Shown here: in pieces, positions 50,947 to 60,054 of the stretch
How positions within the stretch are numbered: position 1 is the first letter of the stretch
Layout: each line of letters starts with the position of its first letter
Source: DASZHJ01 sp035517495
Lineage (GTDB): Bacteria; Pseudomonadota; Alphaproteobacteria; ATCC43930; CGMCC-115725
DNA: 64,000 nt
Assembly (NCBI GenBank): GCA_035517495.1
Contig: DATIYT010000059.1
Coordinates: 1-64,000 of the forward strand
Direction: 5' to 3'
Notes under the pieces: model-generated
The model's database searches: none
The model's input: the letters and a program-made list of their open reading frames with translations, nothing else
Told to the model about the DNA's origin: nothing
Position numbers and translations under genes: made by a program

Positions 50947-52731
50947 TTAAAACGCTTCCGCCTCGAGTGCCATGACGGTGCTCGCGCCGGCGCCGATCTG
51001 CGCCGCGAGCGCCGCGGTCTCCGGCAGCAGGCGGGTCATGAAGAAGCGCGCGGTCGCGAGCTTGCCCTTGTAGAAGAGTGCGTCCGCGTCGTCGGCCTTG
51101 CCGAGCGAGATTTCCGCGGCGCGCGCCCAGAGATAGGCGAGCGCCACAAGCCCGAAGAAGCGGAGGTAATCGGTTGCGGCCGAGGCGGCTTCCTCGGGAT
51201 CGCTGGTGCCCTTCTGCGCCAACAGCGCCGAGACCTGCTGTAGCCGGCTGAAGGCCCTGGCGAGCGGCATTACGAATTCCGCGAGCTCCGGCTTGTTCAT
51301 GCGCTCGCGGATATAGGCGTCGACCGGATGAAAAAAGCGGCGCAGGAGCCGCCCCATATGCATCGGCATCTTGCGGCCCACCAGATCGAGCGCCTGGATG
51401 CCGTTGGTGCCCTCATAGATGAGCGCGATCCGGCAGTCGCGCACGAGCTGTTCCATGCCCCATTCGCGGATATAGCCGTGCCCGCCCATGACCTGCATGC
51501 CGAGATTGGTCACGGCAAAACCGTTGTCGGTGAACATCGCCTTGATGATCGGCGTCATCAAGGAAACGAGATCGTCCGCGGCTTCGCGCTCGACGGGATC
51601 GGAATGCTTCGCGGCCTTGTCCAGCTCGATCGCGACCCACGCCGCGAGCGCGCGGGCACCCTCGGTCCAGGCGCGCATCGTGAAGAGCATGCGCCGCACA
51701 TCCGGATGCACGATGATGGGGTCGGCGGTCTTGTCGGGGAATTGCGCGCCCTTGACCGAGCGGCCCTGCAGTCGCTCCGAGGCGTAGGCGCGCGCGGTCT
51801 GATACGCGGTCTCGCCCAGCGACATGCCTTGCAATCCGACGCCGAGCCGCGCGCCGTTCATCATCGTGAACATCGCGCGCATGCCCTTATGCGCTTCGCC
51901 GACGAGATAACCCTGCGCGTCGTCGAAATTCATGACGCAAGTCGCGGAGGCCTTGATCCCCATCTTGTGCTCGATCGAGCCGCAGCGCACGCCGTTGCGC
52001 GCACCGAGCGCGCCGTTTTCCTTCACCAGGAATTTAGGGACGACGAAGAGGCTGATGCCGCGCGTGCCCGGAGGCCCGCCCGGAATCTTCGCGAGGACCA
52101 GGTGCACGATGTTCTCGGTCAAATCGTGCTCTCCCGCGGAGATGAAAATCTTGGTGCCGCTGATCTTGTAGGTGCCGTCGGCCTGCGGCTCCGCCTTGGT
52201 GCGGATTTGGCCGAGATCGGTCCCGCAATGCGGTTCGGTGAGGCACATGGTGCCGGACCAGGTGCCATCGACCAGCTTCGGCAGATAGCGGCGCTTCTGT
52301 TCGTCGTCGCCGTGCTCGTGGATCGCGTTGTAAGCGCCGTAGGAGAGGCCGGGATACATGCCGAAGGAGAGATTGGCGGCGCAGATCATCTCCTCCATGA
52401 AGAAATGCGCGGTGCGCGGCAGCCCTTGCCCGCCGTACTCGGGATCGCAGCCGAGCGCGGTCCACCCGCCCTCGCGGAAGGTCTTGTACGCGTCCTTGAA
52501 CCCCTTGGGGGTGCGCACCACGCCGTTCTCGAAGGTGCAGCCCTCTTCATCGCCGCTGCGGTTCAGCGGAAACAGAACCCCTTCGCAGAGCTTGGCGCCT
52601 TCTTCGAGGACGGTAAGCATGGTCTCGGGATCGACTTCTTCGTATCCCGGCAGCTTGGTGAGCGCGCCGACATCGAACAACTCGGTCAGCACGAAGCGGA
52701 AGTCGCGCAGCGGCGCCTTGTAGATCGCCAT
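50947..52731 (-). CDS. acyl-CoA dehydrogenase with C-terminal extension (FadE-like)
   Basis: 594 residues. Acyl-CoA dehydrogenase N-terminal, middle and C-terminal domains are all present: GGQGLPRTAHFFMEEMICAANLSF, MCLTEPHCGTDLGQIRTKAEP, SGTKIFISAGEHDLTENIVHLVLAK and QVMGGHGYIREWGMEQLVRDCRIALIYEGTNGIQALDLVGRK, where the Glu of YEGTNGIQ is the likely catalytic base. A further helical domain of ~130 residues (PF12806-like) makes up the C-terminus. It oxidises acyl-CoA to trans-2-enoyl-CoA using FAD, the first step of beta-oxidation. It lies 11 bp after the FadN-type gene. Confidence 0.9.
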   Translation of the reverse strand: MAIYKAPLRDFRFVLTELFDVGALTKLPGYEEVDPETMLTVLEEGAKLCEGVLFPLNRSGDEEGCTFENGVVRTPKGFKDAYKTFREGGWTALGCDPEYGGQGLPRTAHFFMEEMICAANLSFGMYPGLSYGAYNAIHEHGDDEQKRRYLPKLVDGTWSGTMCLTEPHCGTDLGQIRTKAEPQADGTYKISGTKIFISAGEHDLTENIVHLVLAKIPGGPPGTRGISLFVVPKFLVKENGALGARNGVRCGSIEHKMGIKASATCVMNFDDAQGYLVGEAHKGMRAMFTMMNGARLGVGLQGMSLGETAYQTARAYASERLQGRSVKGAQFPDKTADPIIVHPDVRRMLFTMRAWTEGARALAAWVAIELDKAAKHSDPVEREAADDLVSLMTPIIKAMFTDNGFAVTNLGMQVMGGHGYIREWGMEQLVRDCRIALIYEGTNGIQALDLVGRKMPMHMGRLLRRFFHPVDAYIRERMNKPELAEFVMPLARAFSRLQQVSALLAQKGTSDPEEAASAATDYLRFFGLVALAYLWARAAEISLGKADDADALFYKGKLATARFFMTRLLPETAALAAQIGAGASTVMALEAEAF

Positions 52732-52742
52732 CGGGAGGCTCC

Positions 52743-55064
52743 TTAGTTGCGCAGCGGTTTGCCGGTTTCGAGCATGTGCTCGATGCGGGCGAGCGTGCGG
52801 GGCTCGCGGACCAGGGATTGGAACGCCTCGCGCTCGAGCGCGGACAAGCGATCCTCGGTGATCTCCTCGATGATGTCGGTATCGCCGCCCGAAAGCACAT
52901 GCGCAAGCTTGCCTGCCACCACCATGTCATATTCCGTCGCCTTGCCTTGGTGACGGAGATCGTCGAGCGCCAGTCCCATTGCCGCGGCTCCAGTTGGACC
53001 GGGCAGGCTGATCGGCTCGGATTTGGGCGGCTTGTACTCCTTGGCGAGCGCCAGGGCTTTGGCCTTGGCATCGGCCAGCAGGCGATCGCGGTTCATGGTG
53101 ATGCCGTCGCTCTCGCGCAGGATCAGCATATCGCGCGCCTCGGCGGCGGATTTCGAGACCTTGGCGAGACCGATTGCCTGAAACGCCTCGGCGAGCGGCG
53201 GTATCGGTCCGCCGGGCCGCTTGGGATTGCGGGTATGGCGGATGATCATCTCCTTGCAGCCGCCCCAGCCCGGGATCAGCCCCACGCCCACTTCCACCAG
53301 CCCACTATAGGTCTCGGCATGAGCCTGCACCGCGCTTGAGTGCAGCAAGATCTCGCAGCCGCCGCCGAGCGCCATGCCCGCCGGCGCTGCCACCACGGGC
53401 ATATCGGCATACTTCACGGCCTTGAAGACGGTCTGGCCCTTGGCCTCCAACTCCTCGATCAGCGGCCAGAGCGCGAGATTGGCGGCAAATAGCGCGAGCC
53501 CGACATTGGCGCCGACCGAGAAATTGCCACCCTCGTTGTAGATCACCAGCGCCTTGTATGCGCGCTTCACTTCGACCAGCGACTTTGCAAGCAGGTCCAT
53601 GAGGTCGCCGTCGAACGCGTTCATCTTGGTGTGGAATTCGAGACACAGCACGCCGTCGCCGATGTCCCAGAGACTCGCGGACGCGTTGCGCAGCACCGAC
53701 TTCGAGCGCCGCTTGATATCCTCGAGCAGCAGCACGCCGGGCCGGCGTTGGACCTTCTGGTATTTGCCGGCGACGTCCAGATATTCGAGCGCGCCCTCCT
53801 GAACACGATAGAAGCTGCGTCCCTTGGCGCGCTGCAACAGCGGGGGAACCGGCTGTTTCGTGTGCTCCAGCAACTTGATCGTCGCGTCGACGCCGATCTT
53901 GTCGATCAGCTCGAAAGGCCCCCATTTCCAGGAATAGCCCCAGCGCATGGCCTCGTCGACGGCAACGACGGTGTCGGCAACCTCCGGCACCAACGCCGCG
54001 GCATAGCTGAGGGTCATCGCCATGACGCGACGCGCGAACTCGCCGCCGCGGTCGTCATGGGCGAGCAGCGCAGCCATGTCGCGCGCGCCGACACGAATGC
54101 TTTCGAGCTGCGGCTCCTCGCTCTTGCGATACTCGCCGGTTTTGAGATCGATCGCCTCCTTGACGCGGCTTTCGCCGCTTTTGACCAACCGGTAGAAGCC
54201 GCCCTTGCCCTTGCGGCCGGTGTACCCGTCCGCGATCATCTTGCGGATGAGTGCGGGGTCGCGAAGGTTCACCACATAGGGATCGGTCGCCGGCAGGGTG
54301 CGCTGCATGCTCTCGGCGATGTGCGGCATCAGGTCGATCCCCACGAGGTCGAGCAGCGAGAAGACCCCGGTGCGCGGGAAGCCGAAGGGCCGCCCCATGA
54401 TCGCGTCGGCCTCCTCGACGGTGAGACCCAAGTCCATGGCGGCGCCGATCGCCGATTGGATCCAAAGACCGCCGAGGCGGTTGGCGATGAAGCCGGGGCG
54501 ATCCTTGGCGTGCACCACGCCCTTACCGAGCGTTACGTCGCAGAACTCCTCTACCGTCGCCACGGCGTCGGGACGGGTCTTGGGCCCGGCCACGATCTCC
54601 AGCAGGCGCATGTAGCGCGGCGGATTGAAGAAATGGGTGATGCAGAAATCGCGCGCCAAGCGCTGCGGCATGCCGGCGACGAGATCGGCCAGCGGGATCG
54701 TCGAGGTGTTGGACGAAACGATCGAGCCTTCCCTACGGTGGCGCTCGATCTTCTCATAGGTCGCGTGCTTGACCTCGAGGTTCTCAAGCACCGCTTCCAC
54801 GATCCAGTCGCAATCCCCGAGCATCGACAGGTGATCCTCGAGATTGCCGGGGGTCACCAGCCGCGCGTTCTTCGGATGCATGAAGGGCGCGGGATCGGTC
54901 TTGAGCAGCCGCTCGATCGCCTTCTCCGCGATCTCGTTGCGGCTGCCGCCGCCCTTGGGGATGTCCAACAGCACAACGGGGATGCCGGCGTTGGCGATAT
55001 GGGCCGCGATGCCGCCCCCCATCACGCCGGAGCCGATCACGGCGACCTTGCGAATGCCGGTCAT
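52743..55064 (-). CDS. FadN-type 3-hydroxyacyl-CoA dehydrogenase/enoyl-CoA hydratase fusion
   Basis: 773 residues from the ATG at 55064, preceded by AGGAG; a longer frame from 55157 runs into the thiolase gene and is unlikely. The N-terminal NAD-binding domain has KVAVIGSGVMGGGIAAHIANAG (GxGxxG at 10-15) followed by HADH C-terminal domains (CITHFFNPPRYMRLLEIV, FIANRLGGLW, GRPFGFPRTGVFSLLDLVGID). Residues ~470-700 form a crotonase domain (LEFHTKMNAFDGDLMDLLA, APAGMALGGGCEILLHSSAVQAHAETYSGLVEVGVGLIPGWGG). The order dehydrogenase-then-hydratase is that of Bacillus FadN and opposite to E. coli FadB. It does the second and third steps of beta-oxidation. Confidence 0.9.
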   Translation of the reverse strand: MTGIRKVAVIGSGVMGGGIAAHIANAGIPVVLLDIPKGGGSRNEIAEKAIERLLKTDPAPFMHPKNARLVTPGNLEDHLSMLGDCDWIVEAVLENLEVKHATYEKIERHRREGSIVSSNTSTIPLADLVAGMPQRLARDFCITHFFNPPRYMRLLEIVAGPKTRPDAVATVEEFCDVTLGKGVVHAKDRPGFIANRLGGLWIQSAIGAAMDLGLTVEEADAIMGRPFGFPRTGVFSLLDLVGIDLMPHIAESMQRTLPATDPYVVNLRDPALIRKMIADGYTGRKGKGGFYRLVKSGESRVKEAIDLKTGEYRKSEEPQLESIRVGARDMAALLAHDDRGGEFARRVMAMTLSYAAALVPEVADTVVAVDEAMRWGYSWKWGPFELIDKIGVDATIKLLEHTKQPVPPLLQRAKGRSFYRVQEGALEYLDVAGKYQKVQRRPGVLLLEDIKRRSKSVLRNASASLWDIGDGVLCLEFHTKMNAFDGDLMDLLAKSLVEVKRAYKALVIYNEGGNFSVGANVGLALFAANLALWPLIEELEAKGQTVFKAVKYADMPVVAAPAGMALGGGCEILLHSSAVQAHAETYSGLVEVGVGLIPGWGGCKEMIIRHTRNPKRPGGPIPPLAEAFQAIGLAKVSKSAAEARDMLILRESDGITMNRDRLLADAKAKALALAKEYKPPKSEPISLPGPTGAAAMGLALDDLRHQGKATEYDMVVAGKLAHVLSGGDTDIIEEITEDRLSALEREAFQSLVREPRTLARIEHMLETGKPLRN

Positions 55065-55077
55065 GGCGCGCTCCTGC

Positions 55078-56214
55078 TTAGAGACGCTCGACGATGGTGG
55101 CGATCCCCTGACCGCCGCCGATGCATTGGGTCGCAAGCGCATAGCGCTTGCCTTCACGCTTCAATATCTGCGCCGCCTTGCCCGTGATGCGGGCCCCGGT
55201 CGCGCCCAGGGGATGGCCGAGCGCGATCGCGCCGCCGTCGAGGTTGATCTTGGCCTCGTCGAGGCCAAGCTCGCGAATGCAGGCGATCGACTGTGAGGCA
55301 AAAGCCTCGTTGAGCTCGATCACGTCGAGGTCCTTAACTGCGATGCCAGCGCGCGCCAATGCCTTCTTCGAGGCGGCGACCGGGCCGATTCCCATGATCT
55401 CCGGCGCGCAGCCTGCCACCGCAACGGACTTGAGCCGCGCCAGCGGCTCCAGCTTGTTGCGCTTGGCATAATCCTCGGTGCACACCAGCACCGCCGAAGC
55501 GCCGTCAGTGAGGGGCGAGGAGGAGGCTGCGGTCACGCTGCCGTTGGCGTCGAAGGCCGGCGGCAGGGTCGCCAGCACTTCGGCGGTACTGTCGGCGCGG
55601 ATGCAGCCATCCTGCTCGACGACGCCGTCCTTGCCCTTAATCGGCACGATCTCCTGCTTGAGCTTGCCGGCGGCTTGCGCCGCCGCAGCCTTCTTTTGGC
55701 TACGCACCGCAAAGGCATCCTGATCGCCGCGGGTCACCTGATACTTGCGCGCGACGTTCTCGGCGGTCTGGCCCATGGACATATAGGCGCCGGGAAAATC
55801 CTTGGCGAGGCCCGGGTGCGGCGACGGATTGAAGCCGGTCATGGGAACCCGGCTCATGGATTCGACGCCGGCGCAGATGAAGGCCTCGCCGGCATCGAGC
55901 TGGATCGCGCCCGCCGCCATGTGAATGCCTTGCATCGAGGAGCCGCAGAAGCGGTTCACCGTCGCGCCCGCCACCGTGATCGGCAGGCCCGCGAGCAGCA
56001 CCGTGAGGCGAGCGATATTGAGCCCCTGTTCGCCCTCGGGCATGGCGCAGCCCATGAGCACGTCCTCGATGGTCGCGGGATCGATCTTGGTTCGCTCAAG
56101 GAGGCCGCGGATCACCTGCGCCGCCATCTCGTCAGGTCTGACCTTGGCGAGCGCTCCCTTCTTGGCGAAATGAAAGGGCGAGCGGAGGTACGCAGCGATC
56201 AGGACGCTCTTCAT
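55078..56214 (-). CDS. acetyl-CoA C-acyltransferase (thiolase, FadA-like)
   Basis: 378 residues. It cleaves 3-ketoacyl-CoA to acetyl-CoA plus a shortened acyl-CoA. The nucleophile loop is NRFCGSSMQGI (Cys90). The second half has ASSSPLTDGASAVLV, ELNEAFASQSIACI, GGAIALGHPLGATGARI (catalytic His) and TQCIGGGQGIATIVERL with the second Cys. Its stop is 13 bp upstream of the FadN-type start, and its ATG overlaps the MerR regulator stop by 4 bp, so regulator and enzyme are on one transcript. Confidence 0.92.
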   Translation of the reverse strand: MKSVLIAAYLRSPFHFAKKGALAKVRPDEMAAQVIRGLLERTKIDPATIEDVLMGCAMPEGEQGLNIARLTVLLAGLPITVAGATVNRFCGSSMQGIHMAAGAIQLDAGEAFICAGVESMSRVPMTGFNPSPHPGLAKDFPGAYMSMGQTAENVARKYQVTRGDQDAFAVRSQKKAAAAQAAGKLKQEIVPIKGKDGVVEQDGCIRADSTAEVLATLPPAFDANGSVTAASSSPLTDGASAVLVCTEDYAKRNKLEPLARLKSVAVAGCAPEIMGIGPVAASKKALARAGIAVKDLDVIELNEAFASQSIACIRELGLDEAKINLDGGAIALGHPLGATGARITGKAAQILKREGKRYALATQCIGGGQGIATIVERL

Positions 56215-56675
56215 GTGGGTCTTCCTTCTTCGGTGCCAAGACGGCCCGCGCCGCCTTCGTTTTCAGATTCTCGCTTGCGGAGCATCGCGACCGCGGTCGC
56301 CTCGAGCTCTCGCAGCTCCTGCAGGGTCTGGACGATCTCCGCCTGCTGCCGCTCGAGCTCGGCGATGCGACGACGCCCTTTGGCGAGACTGACCCGGAGC
56401 TGCTCCTGATGCCCGGGATCGGCGTCGTAGAGGTCGAGCATTTCCTTGATGTCCGCGAGGCTGAAGCCCAGGCGCTTGCCGCGCAAAATCAGCACCAAGC
56501 GCGCATGGTCGCGGTGCGTATAGATGCGCTTACCGCCGAGTCGCTGCGGTGCGAGCAGCCCCTGATCTTCGTAAAAGCGGATCGCCCGGGGCGAAATCTG
56601 AAATTCCTGGGCGAGGTCGCCGATCGAATAAAGACGACGAGCGTCTGCATTGCCGCTCGGGGCGACCGCCGACAT
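56211..56675 (-). CDS. MerR-family transcriptional regulator (LiuR-like)
   Basis: 154 residues. The N-terminal MerR winged helix is clear: YSIGDLAQEFQISPRAIRFYEDQGLLAP, followed by KRIYTHRDHARLVLILRGKRLGFSLADIKEML and a long dimerisation coiled coil (SLAKGRRRIAELERQQAEIVQTLQELRELEATAVAML). There is no effector-binding domain or metal-binding Cys pair, so it is not a metal or redox sensor. Size and architecture match LiuR, which in proteobacteria controls branched-chain amino-acid and fatty-acid breakdown. Two tandem boxes of the right shape lie just upstream, and the downstream genes are beta-oxidation genes. Likely acyl-CoA-responsive, inferred. Confidence 0.83.
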   Translation of the reverse strand: MSAVAPSGNADARRLYSIGDLAQEFQISPRAIRFYEDQGLLAPQRLGGKRIYTHRDHARLVLILRGKRLGFSLADIKEMLDLYDADPGHQEQLRVSLAKGRRRIAELERQQAEIVQTLQELRELEATAVAMLRKRESENEGGAGRLGTEEGRPT

Positions 56676-56685
56676 TATAGTTACC

Positions 56686-56743
56686 TTTACGTTAACGTCA
56701 CCTGATTGACGCGCACGTTAATCTACGAGGTATTAAATGTCAA
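56686..56743 (-). promoter_or_regulatory. two tandem LiuR-like boxes and a -35 element upstream of the merR gene
   Basis: On the minus strand: TTGACA at 56743-56738 (overlapping the fadD stop), then box A TTAACGTGCGCGTCAA at 56721-56706 and box B GTGACGTTAACGTAAA at 56701-56686. Both fit TTNACGTNNACGTNAA loosely, and box B contains the perfect 10-bp palindrome ACGTTAACGT. The box starts are 20 bp apart, about two helical turns. Box A covers the expected -10 region. Binding would block or bend the promoter and give autoregulation of the operon. Confidence 0.65.
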
Positions 56744-58446
56744 TTACCGGCGCTGGCGGTCTTTTGCGCGGCAAGCCGCGAATTCTCCTCATCCTGCAGC
56801 GCCTTCTTCGAGGGTTTGCCGATGAGCGTTTTCGGCAGGCTGCGACGGAACTCCACCAGCTTTGGCAACTCGATCGGCGACAGTTTGGGCTTGAGGAAGG
56901 CGATCAGCTCCCCTTCGGTGATGGTCTCGCCTTCGCGCGGCACCACGAAGGCCTTGACGGTCTGGCCGCGATAGGCGTCGGCAACGCCGATCACAATGGC
57001 CTCGGCCACCTTGGGGTGCTGATAGATCACCTCTTCGATGTTACGCGGATAGATCTTGTAACCGCCGGCGATGATCACGTCCTTGATACGGTCGACCAGG
57101 AACAGATAGCCGTCGGCGTCGAGATAGCCGACGTCGCCCGTGCGCAACCGTCCATCACGCAGCACGCCGGCCGTCGCCTCGGGTTGGCCCCAATAGCCCA
57201 GCATTACCTGTGGTCCGCGGACCGCGATCTCGCCGCGCTCGCCCTGCGGCAGGACGCGGGTCGGATCCTCAATAGCGAGAATTTCGATCACCGTGCCGGG
57301 AATCGGCATCCCAACCGATCCCGCCTTGTTCACGCCCTTGAGCGGATTGCAGGCTGCCACCGGCGAGCTTTCGCTGAGCCCGTATCCCTCCACCACGATG
57401 CAACCCGTCAATGCCTCGAACTCGGCCTTGACTTCGACCGGAAGCGGCGCGCCGCCCGAGATGCAGGAGCGGATCGAGGTCAGATCGTAGCGCTTGAGGT
57501 GCGGCGCTTTGTTGATGGCATTGAACAATGTCGGCACCCCCGGAAAGGTCGTGGGTCGCCGGCGATGGATGGTCGACAGAAGCTGCTTCAACTCGAAGCG
57601 GGGCATCAGGATGATCTCGGCACCCACCGCGAGCGCCAAGTTCATCGCCACCGTCATGGCGAAGACGTGGAAGAACGGCAGCACCGCGAGGCTGCGTTCC
57701 TGGCCCGGTTGATAGTCGGGGAACCAGGCAATGCACTGCTGAACATTGGCCGTCAGGTTGGCGTGGCTCAGCATCGCGCCCTTGGGGACGCCGGTCGTGC
57801 CGCCGGTATATTGCAGCACGGCGATGTCTCGGATCGGGTCGACAGGATGCTCGGCGTAGGTCCCGTCATTGGCCACGAGATCCGCGAACCGGACATGGTT
57901 ATCTCCCGGCACAACCGTCGCGCTGTCGCCGCGCTTCAAGGCGCGATAAAGCACGCTCTTGGCGAAAGGCAGGATGTCCGCCATCGGACAGACGATCAGC
58001 GTCGTGAGCGGCTTCCCGTCGCGGAGCCGCTCCAGCACGTCAAAGGTAAGTTTGAGGTCGAGCGTGACGACGATGCCAAGGTCCGCGTCGGAAATGATGT
58101 GACGCAGTTCCGGCTCTGAGTACAGCGGGTTGATGTTGACGACAGTGCCGCCCGCACGCAGCACACCGAAATAGGCGATTACGTAATAGGGCGAGTTCGG
58201 CAGCATGAGGCCAACCCTCACGCCGGGCCGCACGCCGAGTGCCGCAAAACCCTGCGCCGCACGCCGAACCAAGTCTCCGACCTCGGCATAGCTGTAAATC
58301 TTGCCGAGGAAGTCGAGGCAGGGACGATCGCCAAAGCGCTCAACGCTTGCCGAGAGCAGGCTCGACACCGGGCGCACAGCAATCTCGGCGCCCCAATCGA
58401 CGCCGCTAGGATATGCCTTGAGCCAGGGCCGCGCGGGCTCTTCCAT
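56740..58446 (-). CDS. fadD: long-chain fatty-acid-CoA ligase
   Basis: 568 residues. The ANL superfamily motifs are LQYTGGTTGVPKGAMLSHANL (P-loop, 213-223), VVEGYGLSESSPVA, YLFLVDRIKDVIIAGGYKIYPRNIEEVIYQHP and a C-terminal LPKTLIGKPSKKAL with the catalytic Lys. It activates fatty acids to acyl-CoA with ATP. It is 76 bp downstream of the fadL-like gene, consistent with uptake then activation. It ends 65 bp before the MerR start, and its stop codon overlaps the merR promoter. Confidence 0.92.
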   Translation of the reverse strand: MEEPARPWLKAYPSGVDWGAEIAVRPVSSLLSASVERFGDRPCLDFLGKIYSYAEVGDLVRRAAQGFAALGVRPGVRVGLMLPNSPYYVIAYFGVLRAGGTVVNINPLYSEPELRHIISDADLGIVVTLDLKLTFDVLERLRDGKPLTTLIVCPMADILPFAKSVLYRALKRGDSATVVPGDNHVRFADLVANDGTYAEHPVDPIRDIAVLQYTGGTTGVPKGAMLSHANLTANVQQCIAWFPDYQPGQERSLAVLPFFHVFAMTVAMNLALAVGAEIILMPRFELKQLLSTIHRRRPTTFPGVPTLFNAINKAPHLKRYDLTSIRSCISGGAPLPVEVKAEFEALTGCIVVEGYGLSESSPVAACNPLKGVNKAGSVGMPIPGTVIEILAIEDPTRVLPQGERGEIAVRGPQVMLGYWGQPEATAGVLRDGRLRTGDVGYLDADGYLFLVDRIKDVIIAGGYKIYPRNIEEVIYQHPKVAEAIVIGVADAYRGQTVKAFVVPREGETITEGELIAFLKPKLSPIELPKLVEFRRSLPKTLIGKPSKKALQDEENSRLAAQKTASAGN

Positions 58447-58522
58447 GCTTTTATCTTGCCACTTCCGCAGCCGAGCCGTTCAGATTTCCTTCCCCCACCG
58501 CGCGACCGGGCAAGGGCCCCGC

Positions 58523-59923
58523 TCAGAAGCGCAAGCGCGCCGCCAACGAAATCAGGTCGATATGATCCGAATAGCTGCCGGAGATGATGTCGGTGCCACC
58601 CCCCGGCGTCACCGGGAGGATGACGCTGTTGACGCTGCTGTTGAGGCTGGCATCGGGCATGAAGATGTGCGCATAGGCAGCGTCGATAGAGAGTGAATCA
58701 GTGACTTTGTAGCTGACACCGGCCGCGAGCCAGTAGCGGTCGCTGTCCGGCAGACGCACGGTAATCTCGGTGGGCCGAACAGGCGTTTGGTCGAAGGCGA
58801 CGCCGGCGCGCACCGTCCAGCGGTCATCCAGTGCATAGGAGCTGCCGAGCGCGGCAAAGATCGTATTGCGGAAATTTTCCGGCGTCACCGAGAGTGGCGC
58901 GCCGGCCGCCAGGCCGCTGGTTCGAACGATACCCAGGGTCTGGAACGAGCTCCATCCCGTCCACTGCAGGTCAGCCATAAGGGTCAACTGATCCGTGATC
59001 TTCTGCGTCAAGCTGAAATCGACATTGGCCGGCGTCGCTATCGACGCCTGCACCGCCGAGTTGGAGAGCGCTACCGCCAACAGCGGGCTCGCCATCGAAA
59101 GAACGGGCGATACGCTCGAGAAATTGGCGTCGCCGCTCAGCGTGTGATGCACCTCCGAGCGAAAGCTCACGCCGAAGCTGGTGCCCGGCATCGGATCCAA
59201 CAGGACGCCGCCGTTGAATCCGACGCCCCAATTATGCGCGTCGATACGCACGAAGGCATCGCAATTGGGGTTGCTGCAGGCGCCGGGTATCGTCTGGAGG
59301 CCGCCCGGCGGAAAGCCGGCAAGCGAATTCTGGTTGATGGCGTTGGTGAAAGTCGCGTCGAAGTACTGGGCGGAAACGCCGCCTCCCACCGACAGCCAAT
59401 CGTTCACCCGATAGGCGATATTCGGATTGACGTCGACGCTGTCGACCGAGGAGGTTATGCCGAAGTAGCGGCCGACCCAGGTGTTGGAGTACTCCGTCCT
59501 CAGCCCGAATGGCGCGGTGACGGCAAGGCCGAGCTTGAGATCGGGGTTAAGGCTGTAGAGGCCATAAGCCGCCGGCACGACGGCCGTCTCGCTTGCATTG
59601 ATCGAGCCTGATCCGGAGATCGGGAAGCTCAGTGGCCCGCAAAGACCGCAGCCGCTCGAGCTGGCGCTGCCGCTGAATTGCGACGAGGGTATGATGACGC
59701 TCACATCCGTTTCGACCTGGATACCGTCCAGATGCGTCATGCCGGCGGGGTTGCTGAAAATGGTCGCCGGCGTCGCTGCCGAGGAACCACTGCCCGCAAA
59801 GGCCGTGCCAAGGCCGACAGCGCTGTCCTCGCGAATGGCGAAGCCCGAGGCTTGGGCCTGTTGAGAGACGAACAGTGCCAGCCCGGTTGCAACCAAGGCC
59901 GCAACAGCCCGAATGCACGTCAT
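58523..59923 (-). CDS. fadL: FadL/OMPP1-family outer-membrane fatty-acid transporter
   Basis: 466 residues with a signal peptide ending near AQQAQA (residue ~25). The FadL hallmark near the start, SGFAIREDSAVGLGTAFAGSGSSAATPATIFSNPAGMTHL, includes the NPAG motif of the N-terminal hatch. The body alternates amphipathic strands, fitting a 14-strand barrel, and ends in a terminal aromatic pattern (LISLAARLRF, with a C-terminal Phe). It takes up long-chain fatty acids or other hydrophobic compounds. Gene order with FadD supports a fatty-acid role. An insertion of Ser/Gly and CGLCG residues (~84-95) in an extracellular loop is slightly unusual. Confidence 0.88.
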   Translation of the reverse strand: MTCIRAVAALVATGLALFVSQQAQASGFAIREDSAVGLGTAFAGSGSSAATPATIFSNPAGMTHLDGIQVETDVSVIIPSSQFSGSASSSGCGLCGPLSFPISGSGSINASETAVVPAAYGLYSLNPDLKLGLAVTAPFGLRTEYSNTWVGRYFGITSSVDSVDVNPNIAYRVNDWLSVGGGVSAQYFDATFTNAINQNSLAGFPPGGLQTIPGACSNPNCDAFVRIDAHNWGVGFNGGVLLDPMPGTSFGVSFRSEVHHTLSGDANFSSVSPVLSMASPLLAVALSNSAVQASIATPANVDFSLTQKITDQLTLMADLQWTGWSSFQTLGIVRTSGLAAGAPLSVTPENFRNTIFAALGSSYALDDRWTVRAGVAFDQTPVRPTEITVRLPDSDRYWLAAGVSYKVTDSLSIDAAYAHIFMPDASLNSSVNSVILPVTPGGGTDIISGSYSDHIDLISLAARLRF

Positions 59924-60054
59924 CTAGTTCCCCCTCCGGTTCGCCAACTTACTCGTAGACCGGCCGCCCCCGTTTTTTCGTTGAGTTCATATTTACCATA
60001 GAAGCGACATAAGATGGTTAAGCATTCCTTACCATCGCCCGCCTTTGGTCGCGT

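Noticed and set aside
53631..55187. 518-codon plus-strand frame opposite the FadN-type gene
   Set aside because: Antisense to an enzyme with intact NAD-binding and crotonase motifs; no motif of its own.
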